Positions 23,146-34,945 of a stretch of 64,000 nt of DNA are shown piece by piece; position 1 is the first letter of the stretch, and each line of letters starts with the position of its first letter. Location: assembly GCA_963965975.1 (NCBI GenBank), contig OZ014414.1, forward strand, positions 5,121,501 through 5,185,500, given 5' to 3'. The position numbers and the translations under genes are program-made. Below the pieces are notes generated by a model, which saw nothing but the letters and a program-made list of their open reading frames with translations, had not been told where the DNA came from and ran no database searches. The stretch is from Xestospongia bergquistia. Taxonomy: Eukaryota > Porifera > Demospongiae > Haplosclerida > Petrosiidae.

Positions 23146-26100
23146 TTACAAATAGGAGAACTCAAGTCTGTCATTAATAATCTGATAATTCTCTAACTTC
23201 ATACAATACTTTTTATGTTGTTGTGATAAGTGTAGTTTCCGTATTGTAGTATTTTTAGCAAGCGATGTACATATCATCTTGATATCATCATTGTTCAGCG
23301 AAATATTGTAGAGATATAGTCTTATCAATGATGTAGTTGTTTGTATTAGATCTGCTATTGTACTGGTACTAACTGAAGTGATCTGACGATTACTTCCGAT
23401 GTCCAATGTAGTCAATATTGGGTTTTTAGTAAGGCCTTCACAGATATATCGGACTCCATTATCATTGATGTTACAGTTGTAGAGTTGTAGTACTTTTAAA
23501 TTATTTACTAACATATTTGATAAATGTGGCATATCTTCATCAGTGATACCAGTAACAGATGACAACATCAATTGCTCGAGAATTTTATTATTAAAGAGAC
23601 TATCACTGACTTGTTTGATGCCACCAGTAAGTGAAGAGGAGTATAACTCAAGTCTCTTAATCGTTTTATTAGTTTTTAGTATCTCTGATAATATGGATAC
23701 ACACCTACTGTCCAATGGAGTGTCAAATATGTAAAGACTCCTCACTGTACACTTATTAAGATTGCTAATAATAACTACAATACTTTCAGGAGCCGATAAG
23801 ATGAGACGAATACTCCATTCTTTTCCTGTTTGTTGTTCTCTTATTAATTTACTTATGACATCTTCACTTTCAATAACACTTGGTCTAGTGAGTAGAACAT
23901 AATTGTGATCATTTCTCCATTGAACACTCCCACTTCCAGTGTCTCCTGTTATATAACAGAATTACTATAAACTATAGTATGCACACAGTATTATATGTTA
24001 TAACACATTACAATACACAGACAAAAACAAAAATATAAACTCCTAGAATAGAAATTTTGGACCATAGGACCATCATTTTCATTAAGAAATGGTCCCAGTA
24101 CCAACTTGTCATGTGAAAGGTTTCCTATCCTGAAAGTTATCTACCATTGCATCCAAAACTTTCATTTCTCAGAAAGAAATTTGTGGCTCTACACTTTAAA
24201 ACATACGGTACTATTCTGACAATACACACTTTTATAAAGACGGACTTACTGCAACTATAAGAAATGACACTAATAATTAGTTGTTTCTTCAATAATATAA
24301 TACTATGATTAGCTAATACAGGCTTTATAGAACCAACTAATATTATCTCTTTCACCAAATACTATTGAGTACAGTTACGCATTGATTATGAAACAAAATT
24401 AATGTTTACATTGATTATACTGCACAATCTTCCCACTCTCCAGTTGTCTGCATTCATAATATCTAGGTGCTAACACTTGATTTTATAATTGTCTTATCTT
24501 CTTTTCACTCTAGACATGAGAAATCTGTAAAGCTTCCAATATTTGAAGTAGGTAGGCACATATAGCAAGTGCTGTACAGAAATGCTTTCAGCTGCATTAT
24601 GTTCAGCACACAGAGATGTGGCAAAAGCTATAGCAAATATACCATAATCACAGTGGGCTTGTTGTCTGTACTGGCACAAACATTAGAACTTTGTTTAGCT
24701 CTTTAACACACATTATTGCACCAGTTTGTGACTTTGAACGAGGTGTTGCTGCTGGGCATCCAATGTTGCTTCCCAAATACTGTGAAGTGGGGTCTACATG
24801 ACAACTTATTAAAACCTTCTGTTATTATATTTTTGAGTAAATAAATCTTAGAAGGAAGTTAACTTATATATACAGGTTGGTAAACAGATAAAAATTTTCT
24901 TCTGAATATAATATAACCACTATTCTCAAGAACCTTTTCAATTAGGAACAAATTCAAAAGATTCTTAGTTGAGAATGGAGAGTTACACTACATACAAAAA
25001 AAATATTTGTGTTTGATGTGACATTTTTAACTTTATTTGTTTATCAATCTGTATATATATATTTATGATAATTGCTGTGTAAGAATTATTTACTCAAAAA
25101 AAGAACATAAGATTTTAATAAGTTGTCATTATGTAATCAAGTGTTGGTACATATATATTGTCAATGCACACAACTGGACAGTTGGAAGATCGTACAGTGC
25201 AGTCAATGTCAAGATTTGTTGTGGCTAACCGTTTTTTTAAGATATGACCAATTTTACAATGAGAAACTGGTCCTGGGACCAATTTTGTCCTTTGACAACT
25301 TAAACCACATGTGTACTGTTTATATGCATGAAAAAAATGGATCAATTGTACAACATGAATGTCTGGTTTTAATGAAAATCAGTGCTCAGTATATTTATAT
25401 TCATTAAACATTATACAAAACTTTTGATACGTGTTACTATGCATGCTACTGCCATCTTGTATCTGTATAACAGCACTTTTTGTTCAATGCTCATTAAACA
25501 TTTCCTTCTAATGAGCACCGATGACAACTATTAATACACTGTCATATTACACTCACTCATCCTTATAATATGCTCTACATATGATACTAACACTGAAGAG
25601 CAGTAACTTTATACTAAGTTAAAATTATAATATAACCTACTTGGATGAGGTAAGGAATTTTCGTCTTTATTATCAGCAAAACCCCTTAATTGATCTTTCA
25701 ACTCTGACATAAATGAAGGATCTATATCAGTTGTGATATTATTTCCATTATTACCTGTACTTTGACTAATAAATGGTATTGGTTCTTGTTGACAAGACTT
25801 TGTTTGGGTTTCCTCTGATTCTTGATCTATTACTGATCTATGAACTACTGATATAAATGCTAGATCTAGTAATAATATCATATAATGAGAAATGACTAAT
25901 ACCAGTTACCTTTTAAGCTCTGCCTTAATCCCTCAAATCGTTTGTTTCTCTCTTTTAATCGTAATGTCAATGACATTATTACTTCATGCAATGTCTCCAA
26001 CTCTTTTTGTCTCTCTGCAGATACTGACAGTAACTCTTCCTTAATAACTAAATAATTATTAATTATAATTATGTACTGACAAATCAGTAATACAGACTAA

Positions 26101-27894
26101 GTTAGTGATAGTTATTGTATTAATAATACCTTCCTTCCAATTCAAAATTGATGTCAAATCTTTGATTGCCTTTTCTTTCATTTTTTTTCTTCCTACAACG
26201 AAACATTGAATATAATGGACAGTTATTAAATAAACAGTAATTATTGACTACATGGATAAATAAATACCTTCAGTTTGTTGGACAATAGATGATATTTGTA
26301 AAGTCATCTTTTTACTGATGGTTTTTTGTACTTTAAGTTGACTTATCAACTGCTTTGTGTTCACTTCTACAATAGTTTTAAACTCCTATATGTATAAAAC
26401 CAACACATGTAGTAACTGTTGACTAATTCTACTCATCTTTACCTTGTCTCTTTGACATTTGCAATAAATAGTGCAGTAGCCTATTGTTACCTTGATCACA
26501 CCCAACTGCTTCAATGAGTCAAGATTTTCCTTTGCTGTCATCAGCAAAAGGTCAATTAAACTTTGTGGAGCATAGCAGGTAACAATGATGGAATTGCCTT
26601 CTTTTATAGCTCTAACTTGGACGGACTTTGCCATATCTTTAAACGCTTTTGATAGCAACCCTCTGATGTCAATGAGAGTGTATCTGTCAGCCTCCCACTC
26701 CAGAACAAACACAATACTCTCACAGGTGAGTTGATGAGAAGATGAAGAGATCATGAAGCTTTGATTACAGCATACATCAGCTTTGATCTTCTCACAAAAT
26801 GCATCAACTGCTATGTTGTAGTTTGTGATATGTACTTTAGCTTCTGTAATGTTATATTGATCAATAATACCTTCCAAACAGCAAATATTAATAATAGTAC
26901 ATTTGTCTTGTACAATCTCCATGACTTCATTTAAAGACTCAGCAACTGCTAACAGAGATCTTAGCTCTCTGAAACACATCCGAAGATACGTTTTAAGGTC
27001 TTGAAGTGAAGGAATGCCCTTAGCAATAAGAGGAGCAACAATGTAAAAAAGTTTACCAAATATCATTCTCATTTGATCAAAATCATATTGAAAAATGGGT
27101 TGGAGATTGACTTGGGAAGGAAAAGTTTGATCTATAATATAAAACATGATAATGCATAGATGTATTGCTAAAGTACTTACCATATTCTTTTAGTATATCT
27201 TTAGCAATAAGTACTGTTTGTTCAGAATTTAACAAGACACTTGCGAACACTTTCAATTTATTGGGTTTTTCAGATACTGTAGTATGTAGTGCTTTCAATG
27301 GACCATCTCCTAGTACACCTCCCAATCTATTAACTTCGTCTAATGTCTCCCTAGAGATTAGTCTCTCTGTATATAACATTTGAACAATCTCCACAGGAAG
27401 ATTAAGTGGTAAGAGCCTATCAGAGTGTTTCTGCAGCATTTGACAAGCTGGAGTAGACAACTCCTCTGTTAAAATGTAAAGAGACAATGTATTTTAAAAA
27501 ATAAGGTTACAAAATTAATTCTTACTAAATTCCTTTATTTGTTCAGCAGAGAACATTTCTTCTATTGTCGTGAGAGCATCAGTTAATGAGTCCCATGTAG
27601 GACCTCCACTCTCAATCACCTTGTCAGCTTTACTTAACCACAGAGTTAAACACTCTTGAAGACAGCTCTCTGGATCGTCTCGGTATTTGGTTCTAATATT
27701 TAACAGAGTAGGTTGTAATAGACCCAGTTGCAGACCAAGAGGGGACCAACGATGACTTGGGAAATAGCCTTGTTTCAAAGCTTTAACAATATCTTTCAAA
27801 TTACTAACATCTATAATAACAATTTAAAGAAGTGAAGCAGCTTATATGACTATATTCAAGCTAACTCACTCAGTTCACTTTGATTTCCTGCCAT
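23146..27894 (-). CDS. DEATH/CARD-like/novel domain/coiled-coil/LRR receptor-like protein (intact, nine exons)
   Basis: I assembled nine minus-strand exons with GT-AG sites: 27894-27870, 27810-27526, 27465-27181, 27131-26443, 26385-26268, 26192-26130, 26047-25910, 25865-25641 and 23945-23146. They total 2628 nt, 875 residues plus TAA, with no internal stop. Residues 9-103 form a DEATH-type domain (WSPLGLQLGLL, CLQECLTLWL, GGPTWDSLTDAL). Residues 104-198 form a second death-fold domain, probably CARD-like (LPLNLPVEIVQMLYTERLIS, VFASVL). Residues 199-428 are a conserved domain I cannot name, with VFVLEWE and NSIIVTCYAP. Residues 429-534 are charged coiled coil, 535-609 a polar linker, and 610-875 carry about five ribonuclease-inhibitor-type LRRs (LTTLDIGSN, LIRLYLYN). 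There is no P-loop, so it is not a standard NACHT NLR. No signal peptide: likely cytoplasmic. A role in death-fold signalling or sensing is inferred. The last intron (1.7 kb) is far longer than the rest. Exon 9 could also splice on at 23149 (GTAAGTA). Confidence 0.85.
24486..24700 (-). pseudogene. Ulp1/C48-type protease fragment inside an intron
   Basis: The minus strand reads CQYRQQAHCDYGIFAIAFAT followed by SLCAEHNAAES. This is the C-terminal part of Ulp1-like cysteine proteases carried by transposon-derived genes, whose active-site motif is Q-x(4-5)-D-C-G-(L/V)-F-A-I-A. Here the catalytic cysteine after the aspartate is replaced by tyrosine (CDYG), so the fragment could not be active. Nothing upstream encodes the catalytic histidine. 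It lies in the 1.7-kb last intron of the receptor gene on the same strand and explains part of that intron's length. Confidence 0.55.
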
Positions 27895-28770
27895 AACTAA
27901 GGATTTGGGAGTGTCTAGTGCAATTAAAGGGTGAAGCTGCAAAAACACGTGCACTGATACTATAAATAGCATGAGTCATGCGTGATATAAATAACATTAT
28001 TACTTACATTTTTATTTTATAATATACTTTTAGTAGGCATGATTACATTGACTAGAAAGTTTAAGGCCTAATACGTTTGTGTTTAATATCTAACCTATTA
28101 ATAACTCACGTTGTCTCTAAATACTAGGGAGTAATTAAGACAATAACAGTAAGCAATGAAATGGGTAGAAAGTCAGCAGAGTAACAAGGAAAAGATATTA
28201 AAGTAGTAACTAGTTAACTTTATGTAGATGGTGTAGCATCTGATGGTCTCAAAAAAAGGCTGTCACACTAACTTTTTGTCTTTCTAAACTCTATGTTGAT
28301 GTTAAGTCATATTCATATTAACAAGAAAAGTACTAAGATCATTATAGCAGCTGGTGGAACAACATGATATATAAATTAGGCATTTTATGAACTATATACC
28401 TTGTATGAAGTAAAGTTGAAAACTTAAGTTTAACAACAAACAACTACCATTGTAACACTACTGCAATGGAACATCTGAATTCCATAGAAAACTAATAAAT
28501 TTAAAATGTTGTAATTCTATTGGACAACCATCAGAAATCTCTTGGAAAAAATCTGAAAAGAGTATAAAAGATAAAATCTGAATACTACCAGACATATGTC
28601 TAAATGCTATCTCAATTCCATTGATATATTTATTGCATTTACATGCTATATAGCTTGCAGTGGTTGGAAACCTACCATTTAAGATGCATAATGAAACAAT
28701 TTTTCCATTAAATGCAATAAAGGATTAAATATACAACGACAACTTAAGATAGTTAAATAGGCATGGTTAT
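27895..28770. other. Upstream flank of the receptor gene
   Basis: This is the presumed promoter side of the minus-strand receptor gene. No TATA box, tract or binding site can be singled out with confidence in such AT-rich DNA. Its last 8 bases are the target duplication of the hAT-type MITE. Confidence 0.4.
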
Positions 28771-29298
28771 TAGTGTTGTTCCAGTTCTTAGGTACTTGAA
28801 CTAAAAGTAATTTTAGTACCATCATTTTAATTTTAGTTCCAGTTCTAGAACTAGAACTAGTACTAGAACTAAAATAATTTTTATCTCAGTACTGGAATTA
28901 GAACTGGAAGTAAAAATATTTTTTAGGTATTACTGGAACTAAAACTGGAACTAAAATTTGAGTTTCTTCACAGTTATTTGTCTGATTATAAGGATACTTT
29001 AACAAGTATTTAGCGTTGTCATATAGCTAAGTACTTCAAAGAAATTGTGTTAATTCATGCATGACAGACTGCCATAGAAATTGTGATTGGTTATAAATTA
29101 ATATACGATAAACTTTTGAAACTGTACGACATGGAACTATGAATTAAGTGGAAAAATTTCCAGAACTAAAACTGGAACTAAAATAGTGAAACAAAAAATT
29201 CCAGAACTGGAAGTAGAACTATAAAAAAGAACAATTTGGTTCTAGAACTATAACTGGAACTGGAACTATAATTTGACATGAGAACTGGAGCAACACTA
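28771..29298. mobile_element. hAT-type MITE (528 bp) with perfect 8-bp target duplication
   Basis: The element starts tagtgttgttccagttct at 28771 and ends in agaactggagcaacacta at 29298; the ends are inverted with one mismatch in 18. The direct repeat atggttat flanks it at 28763-28770 and 29299-29306. Eight-base duplications are characteristic of hAT transposition. The interior is made of variants of gaactggaactaaaa and its complement, so it has subterminal repeats but no coding capacity. Confidence 0.9.
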
Positions 29299-29306
29299 AT
29301 GGTTAT

Positions 29307-32300
29307 GACCTTAATTTGAAAATAATAGTCAAATGTTCATTTTCTTTGTTGGTTTTGGCTTCCTTTTAGTCTTTGTATTTGTTTCTGTGAACATGTCAAC
29401 TTGAGGTTGTATTCCAAGAATGTATCCACCACTTGGACTGTTTTTTACAATAAATTCTAACTTCCATAAGAACGTATCACCTTTCTGGACTAGATACATA
29501 ATCAAAATGATGTTATATATAAAAAACAAACTTATAGTTGATGAAAGAGTTTTTTATCTTCTGCTGTGCATGCTCCAGCTAGCTCAAGGTTTTTGCTTCT
29601 TTCTTCTTCATCGCAGAGATGATCACTAAATATGCAGGTAGCATACATCCCTGAACTGTCATGAAAGTGAGTACATGTGATGTTTATGGAGAAACCTTAC
29701 AGTCACTTTTATTGTATATTGCAGTTGAGGTTTTCTTTATTAAAAGTGATTGTTTCTGCTTCCCTGAAAATAATATAATGATAGTGACTGTTATATATAA
29801 ATCAAATTATACCCTTTCTTTAACAATGTTTGTTTATGTTGATCCTAAGGGAAAATTTTAAATATAAAGTAACTCACGAGTAAACCTTTACAATTTTTTG
29901 GCTCAACTGTAGTGTTGTATGAGAAATGTATATGTAAGATATATACATCTTGTATTTGTAAACAAAATGCAATAGAGCTAACATAGCTAATTAGTGAATA
30001 AACTATTGCTATTCACACACTTGTACAACTGTGTGAATAGCAATATATTATCAGCAATGTTGGATTAATTTGTTAATTAACTATTTTAACTCTACTATAT
30101 TTGTTTACACGTACAAGAAGAAGTATATCTAAGTTATTTTAGAAGAAAAAACTGATTTCCTCATTTTGAATTGTAGAGAAACACTTAATATTGCATTTAT
30201 TATAATTAGACTATACTTAATAATGTACCTCTGATATACCTATTGCATATGTTCAATGTACATATATACCTTAATGTCTGAGTCACATGACAAAGGAGAT
30301 GGCTACAGAATAAAAACAACAAGTCTCAATCAAACGAGACATCTTGTGACTTTTTTACTCTAAATAGTCAGAAATTTCATTAACAATTTATAAAACTTTA
30401 CCTTTTGTATTTCCTAAATTAGATAGGAAAGAAGTCAATGTAAATGTAATGAGTTAAAACATCTTAATTTTTTAAGTCATAGGACTGAGGTGATCCCTTG
30501 ATAGTGATAGCAGAAATGGTAATAAAAAGTATTAATTGTATAACATTCCATCTCACCGTTGATGTCTTCCTTTTAACACTTGATTAATTCTATAATTAAC
30601 AGGAAAGTTGTTAATAGGTAGAGATGAAGTATTATGAATTCACCTTTTGGCTTTCCTTTTCAACCTGATGATTGTCATAAAGCAAGTGTAAAAATACAAC
30701 ATTTAATTAGAGATAATAAATGGAATCACTGCTAGATGTATCACTTGATGTAAGAAGTGATGGAGGTGATGATTTCCTGCTCTTGTAGTTTTGGAGATAA
30801 ACCTAAAATAGCATGTATGACACTAGCTATTAACATTATTGACTTTTCTATTGACTTCCAACTTCTGAAACTTACTCACAAAAATATGAATGTAATTACT
30901 GTATTGATAATGTATACATTGATCTATCCACTCACCTTCAATTGATCCACCATTAGATGAAGAAGTTAATACTTCAAGAGGGTGTGTTGTGCTACAGATT
31001 GATTTGGTATACAATAAATACACATTATAGTATATAATACACATACTGTTAGTATAAAATTCAATTTAATGAAATGTATTCAATATACTCTGTGAAGAAG
31101 TCCATTACCAACTGCATACTTGCCAAAACCTAAATTTTAAATATCAACATTACAATAACAACATCAACAAAAGTAATAATAATAATAATAATAATAACAA
31201 TACATACCATTCAAAATATCATTAATATTGAATGGATTAATAGACATATTGAAATGGATAGATGGATAGATAAACAGAAAGAGAGATGGATGACAGATAT
31301 TGTCACTAACATATAACCTCTACTTCATATATTTCATTAAACTTTTATACATAATAGAGTATATTCAATACATTTTATTGAATTGTGAGAGAAAACTTTG
31401 TGTTGCTTCCTTGAACAGGAAATGGAGGGCCATCCAACCTGTGTACATCACTATTTTGCATCAGTTTATTAAATTATAATATAATAAAACACGCATACAC
31501 TACAAGTATTGTCACTTATAATCCAACTTTCCTAACACAAATGGTAGCCAAAGTGGACTAACTACTACATATATTGTTACTGACAATAACACTTGCATGT
31601 CTCTCAGTTGACTCCACCTATATTTGACATAGTGATGTCACTATGGCTGTTCTTGTTGTGAAAGAACACGTTGTAGTGCATATAAGAGAGACATGACATT
31701 CATAAATGATCCTTTGTGGTGACTATTTCAATATTTATATTGAAACCATTTAAATGGCAAAATTAAACCAAATCTGAAACTGTTTGCCAAGTGTTGTTCA
31801 TTTTGGCTATATTGTGTATTCTCTCTCTAATCTTCAAACATAATGTCCTTTCAGATAACTACAAAGGATTTGATATTGTATGTCCAAATATTCTTGAACA
31901 ATGTGGTTTTATGGATTGTAAATATATTTAAAAATTTTGTGGTTATCACAAAAAATTAGTCTCATCCACAGACTGTCATGCTTCCATGCGAAAAGGCAAT
32001 CTGGTGCAGTTTGATTGAAATTCTTGATCCTAGCATCAACAGCAAAACATCAGTGATTATATGATCTTGTTGGAAAACACATGATTGTTATAATTTGATG
32101 CCTCTCAGGAATGGCTGACGTAGCAAGCTTGTTCATATATTTCTTTTCTTAATTTTTAACTTAAGTTTTATTATTTAGAGGATTATGAATATAATCAAAA
32201 TTTTGTTATAACATCAAAACTTCAGGTGTCATAGCAACATGTATTAGTTAAAGCACTATTCTAAGTGCTATCTGGAGGATATTGCACTCTAGCTGTGATC

Positions 32301-33593
32301 GAGATGCTCACTCAATATTGTATAGAGTGTAATATATACTGTATAACATAAGACCAGAATGGTGCTTTAAATGATTTATAGTGAAGATCATTGGTTAACG
32401 TTGTAGATAAAACTTCAGAGAAGTATTAACTGTTCATGATAGTTATAAATATGGCAAAACAATATAAAAAAGCCATACCTACAGTGCTATACAAGTTTCT
32501 TTACAGCATAGTCAACTCTATATGGCATATACAGCACTGTTAGGGACTTTGATACACTCACACACATCATAAGGTGGTGATAATATGACAGTTAGTTCAA
32601 CAATTGTACACGTTTAGATCAAGCAGAGAAATGTCTTCCATGTTAGACTCAGACCTATCAAGTATTTACAATATATGAATATAAAAGTGATTTTTGTAAT
32701 TTGATCTCCATTATCAATTGTAACTACATATATTTACTGACAAGTATATATTTTAAAAGGTTATATTATGAAAAAATTCCAAATAAATTTATTAAAACTT
32801 AGTATAAAGAATTTGATATTATAAAACCATATATAGTCTTGTCTGGTTAGGTCAGCTTCTTTGATTTGAAAGGAAGGATCTGGTAGCACACACATATCAT
32901 AGTTGTTGAAAAGGAATTTAATATATGTAAACTGTGGTTAATTTTACTATATGTTAATATCAAGCTGGCTTGAGTGACTACAACATAATGTTTTTACTGA
33001 CTTTAATCAACGTGACTAAATGAGAGAAATTGTAACACAAACACAACAAGAAAAGACAAATACACCTGGGTTTGCTCATGAACATCTAATGATAACTGTA
33101 GATCTTACACTTTTTTAAATCAAAGCAATTTACAGCCACACCCAACTGTAAAAACAATATGATTTTGTCAGGTACAAGTTCAATAGACTTTGGTTTTACC
33201 AGGAAAGTTGGTGAAAGAGACAGCTGAACTATGCATACACTGCCAGATCCTTCCTCTCTTAGTAAAATGGCTGGACGTACTACACAATCTGTTACTGTAA
33301 CTACAATAAATTCACAAATAAATTGATTTAATATATTAAGGAAAGTAATCTTATTTTTTCTTAATTTTTTTGCAATAAACGAGCATTCCTAATTACAACA
33401 TAAATAGATAGAGACATACATAACTTCATCATGTAATAAACATGTAGACAAAAATGTTGGCTCACTGAAGTGGAATGCAAAATGTTCACAATGCATGTTA
33501 TGAAGACTCTATAGTCTTGTCTTGTCCCTACCATTCACTAAGAGAGGAAGGATTTAGGGACACACACACATAAGACTTTTATAGAGTAATCAT
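29307..33593. other. No gene seen
   Basis: AT-rich, with no supported gene. It contains a perfect 15-bp hairpin at 30004-30045 (arms tattgctattcacac) and an (AAT)n tract at 31173-31197. Dispersed similar motifs such as ctatagtcttgtct followed by ccttcctctctt or its variants occur near 32835, 33225 and 33515, suggesting an old repeat family. Confidence 0.5.
30004..30045. repeat. Perfect 15-bp inverted repeat
   Basis: tattgctattcacac at 30004-30018 and its complement at 30031-30045, with a 12-base spacer. Confidence 0.9.
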
Positions 33594-33870
33594 CAGATCA
33601 CTTCAGCTAGTACCAGTACAATAGCAGATCTAATACAAACAACTACATCATTGACAAGACTACATCTCTACGATACTTCACTGAACAATGATGATATTAA
33701 GACAATATGTACATCGCTTATTAAAAATACTACAATGTGGAACTATACTTATCAAGACAGCATAGAGAGTATTGCAAGACATTAGACAGTCATCAAATTA
33801 TTAAAGACAGACTTGTGTTCATGTAATAGTAAGTAGTTTGTTGTTTATTATTAATCTCTCTTCTCATCCA
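33594..33870 (+). pseudogene. LRR exon 3' fragment of the receptor family (copy D)
   Basis: The plus strand reads ITSASTSTIADLIQTTTSLT followed by RLHLYDTSLNNDDIKTICTS, almost identical to the last LRRs of the intact receptor gene (ITSVSTSTIADLIQTTTSLI and so on). After TTM the frame is broken; then HQIIKDRLV matches the end of that gene (YQIINDRLE), and even the downstream agtaagtagtttgttgttta resembles the intact gene's 3' flank. Only the 3' part of exon 9 is present, in the opposite orientation to the intact gene. It is a recent partial duplicate. Confidence 0.85.
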
Positions 33871-34524
33871 CTTTTATAGGTTGCATGTAAAGTTAAAACA
33901 ATATGCTGTTTTTATTAACATACTATCAGATTGACTAGTTAGTCTTATATATTGATCAATTTTTGTATACATTGCTATCTTGTTGCTGTTACAGACCTGT
34001 TAGTGCGTTCATTCAACTTGAATTATAATTAAATTTTGAATTAAAAAATGATAGAAACATTTCATCACACCCAGTACTGTGCAATACTTAACCAATATAG
34101 CCAACATCGACTACCATTATAATCACAGTTATAATTATTTCCTTCCTTATAAATCATAAAGACTGATATCAAAGATTCATTAAAATAAATATTGCATAAT
34201 AGCTTGATGAAACTGAGCAGTGTTTGTGTATAATTATTAGTGATAAAATAAAATAGTTGTTTAAACCAATTTATGTACATTTTGGTTGCATTCATTTCTA
34301 CAATATACATTGAAGTGTATGTATGAATTTCGTAGTAACAGCTTTGGTCCAGCATCTCATAATCTTAGTTCTAACAATTAGTCAATTTAATAGTACATTT
34401 ACTACGTTTGTAATGTACGAAAACTGTACATGATCTTTACTTTATTGTATCAAGTAATTTAATATGCATACAACCTATCTATATAACCATATATGATATA
34501 ATAACTTTTTCTATACATTTTTAC

Positions 34525-34945
34525 ATGGATTACTACCATAAGTAACAGTAACGCCATCAACATATGTGTTACAATTCTCAATGTTGGTAGCTGGAGTTCC
34601 TTGAATTATATTCAATGGTTAGAATTCATTTGGTCTACCAAATTATCAAGTTCTTATTTATTTTGACCACAGGCCCTCTTTGTAGTAAACTCCATGTGCA
34701 AAGTTAACTAAAGATAAAGATATAGGTCTACCACAAAGCCTGTACTCTATGTTGTTAAACTGTTGCAGTGTTTTAAGAAGAACAAGTAGCACCAGCTTAC
34801 TCATGTTGAGATAGTATACTCTCATCCAGCCTTGATTACCATTACAATTACTATCCTCAATATCACAATAGACATTGATAATACTAATATTACTTAAGAT
34901 ATATGGATGTAGTAATCTGAACTTGCAGTCCCATAGTAACTAATT
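34525..34945 (-). pseudogene. GGW (fibrinogen-like) domain remnant
   Basis: The minus strand reads INVYCDIEDSNCNGNQGWMR, VYYLNMS, TLQQFNNIEYRLCGRP and, nearer 34530, TYVDGVTVTYGSNP. These correspond in order to VYCDREGSHCDDKGGWMR, GYLNMS, LQQYNNIDHDLCGQP and YYVHGVSITYSESP of the better copy at 41991-43004. Stops and shifts interrupt it (a TAA directly after MSK and others). The C-terminal part is missing. Confidence 0.7.

Noticed and set aside
25037..25407. Overlapping 63-, 76- and 94-codon frames in the long intron
   Set aside because: They lie on both strands of the same AT-rich stretch, share no family motif, and fall within the intron.
26443..27131. Middle domain of the receptor considered as NACHT or NB-ARC
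   Set aside because: No GxxGxGK(S/T) P-loop or Walker B acidic cluster is present in this copy or in copies B and C.
34065..34355. 96-codon minus-strand frame near copy D
   Set aside because: Long for this composition but low-complexity in content and without any motif or splice signal; not supported as a gene.
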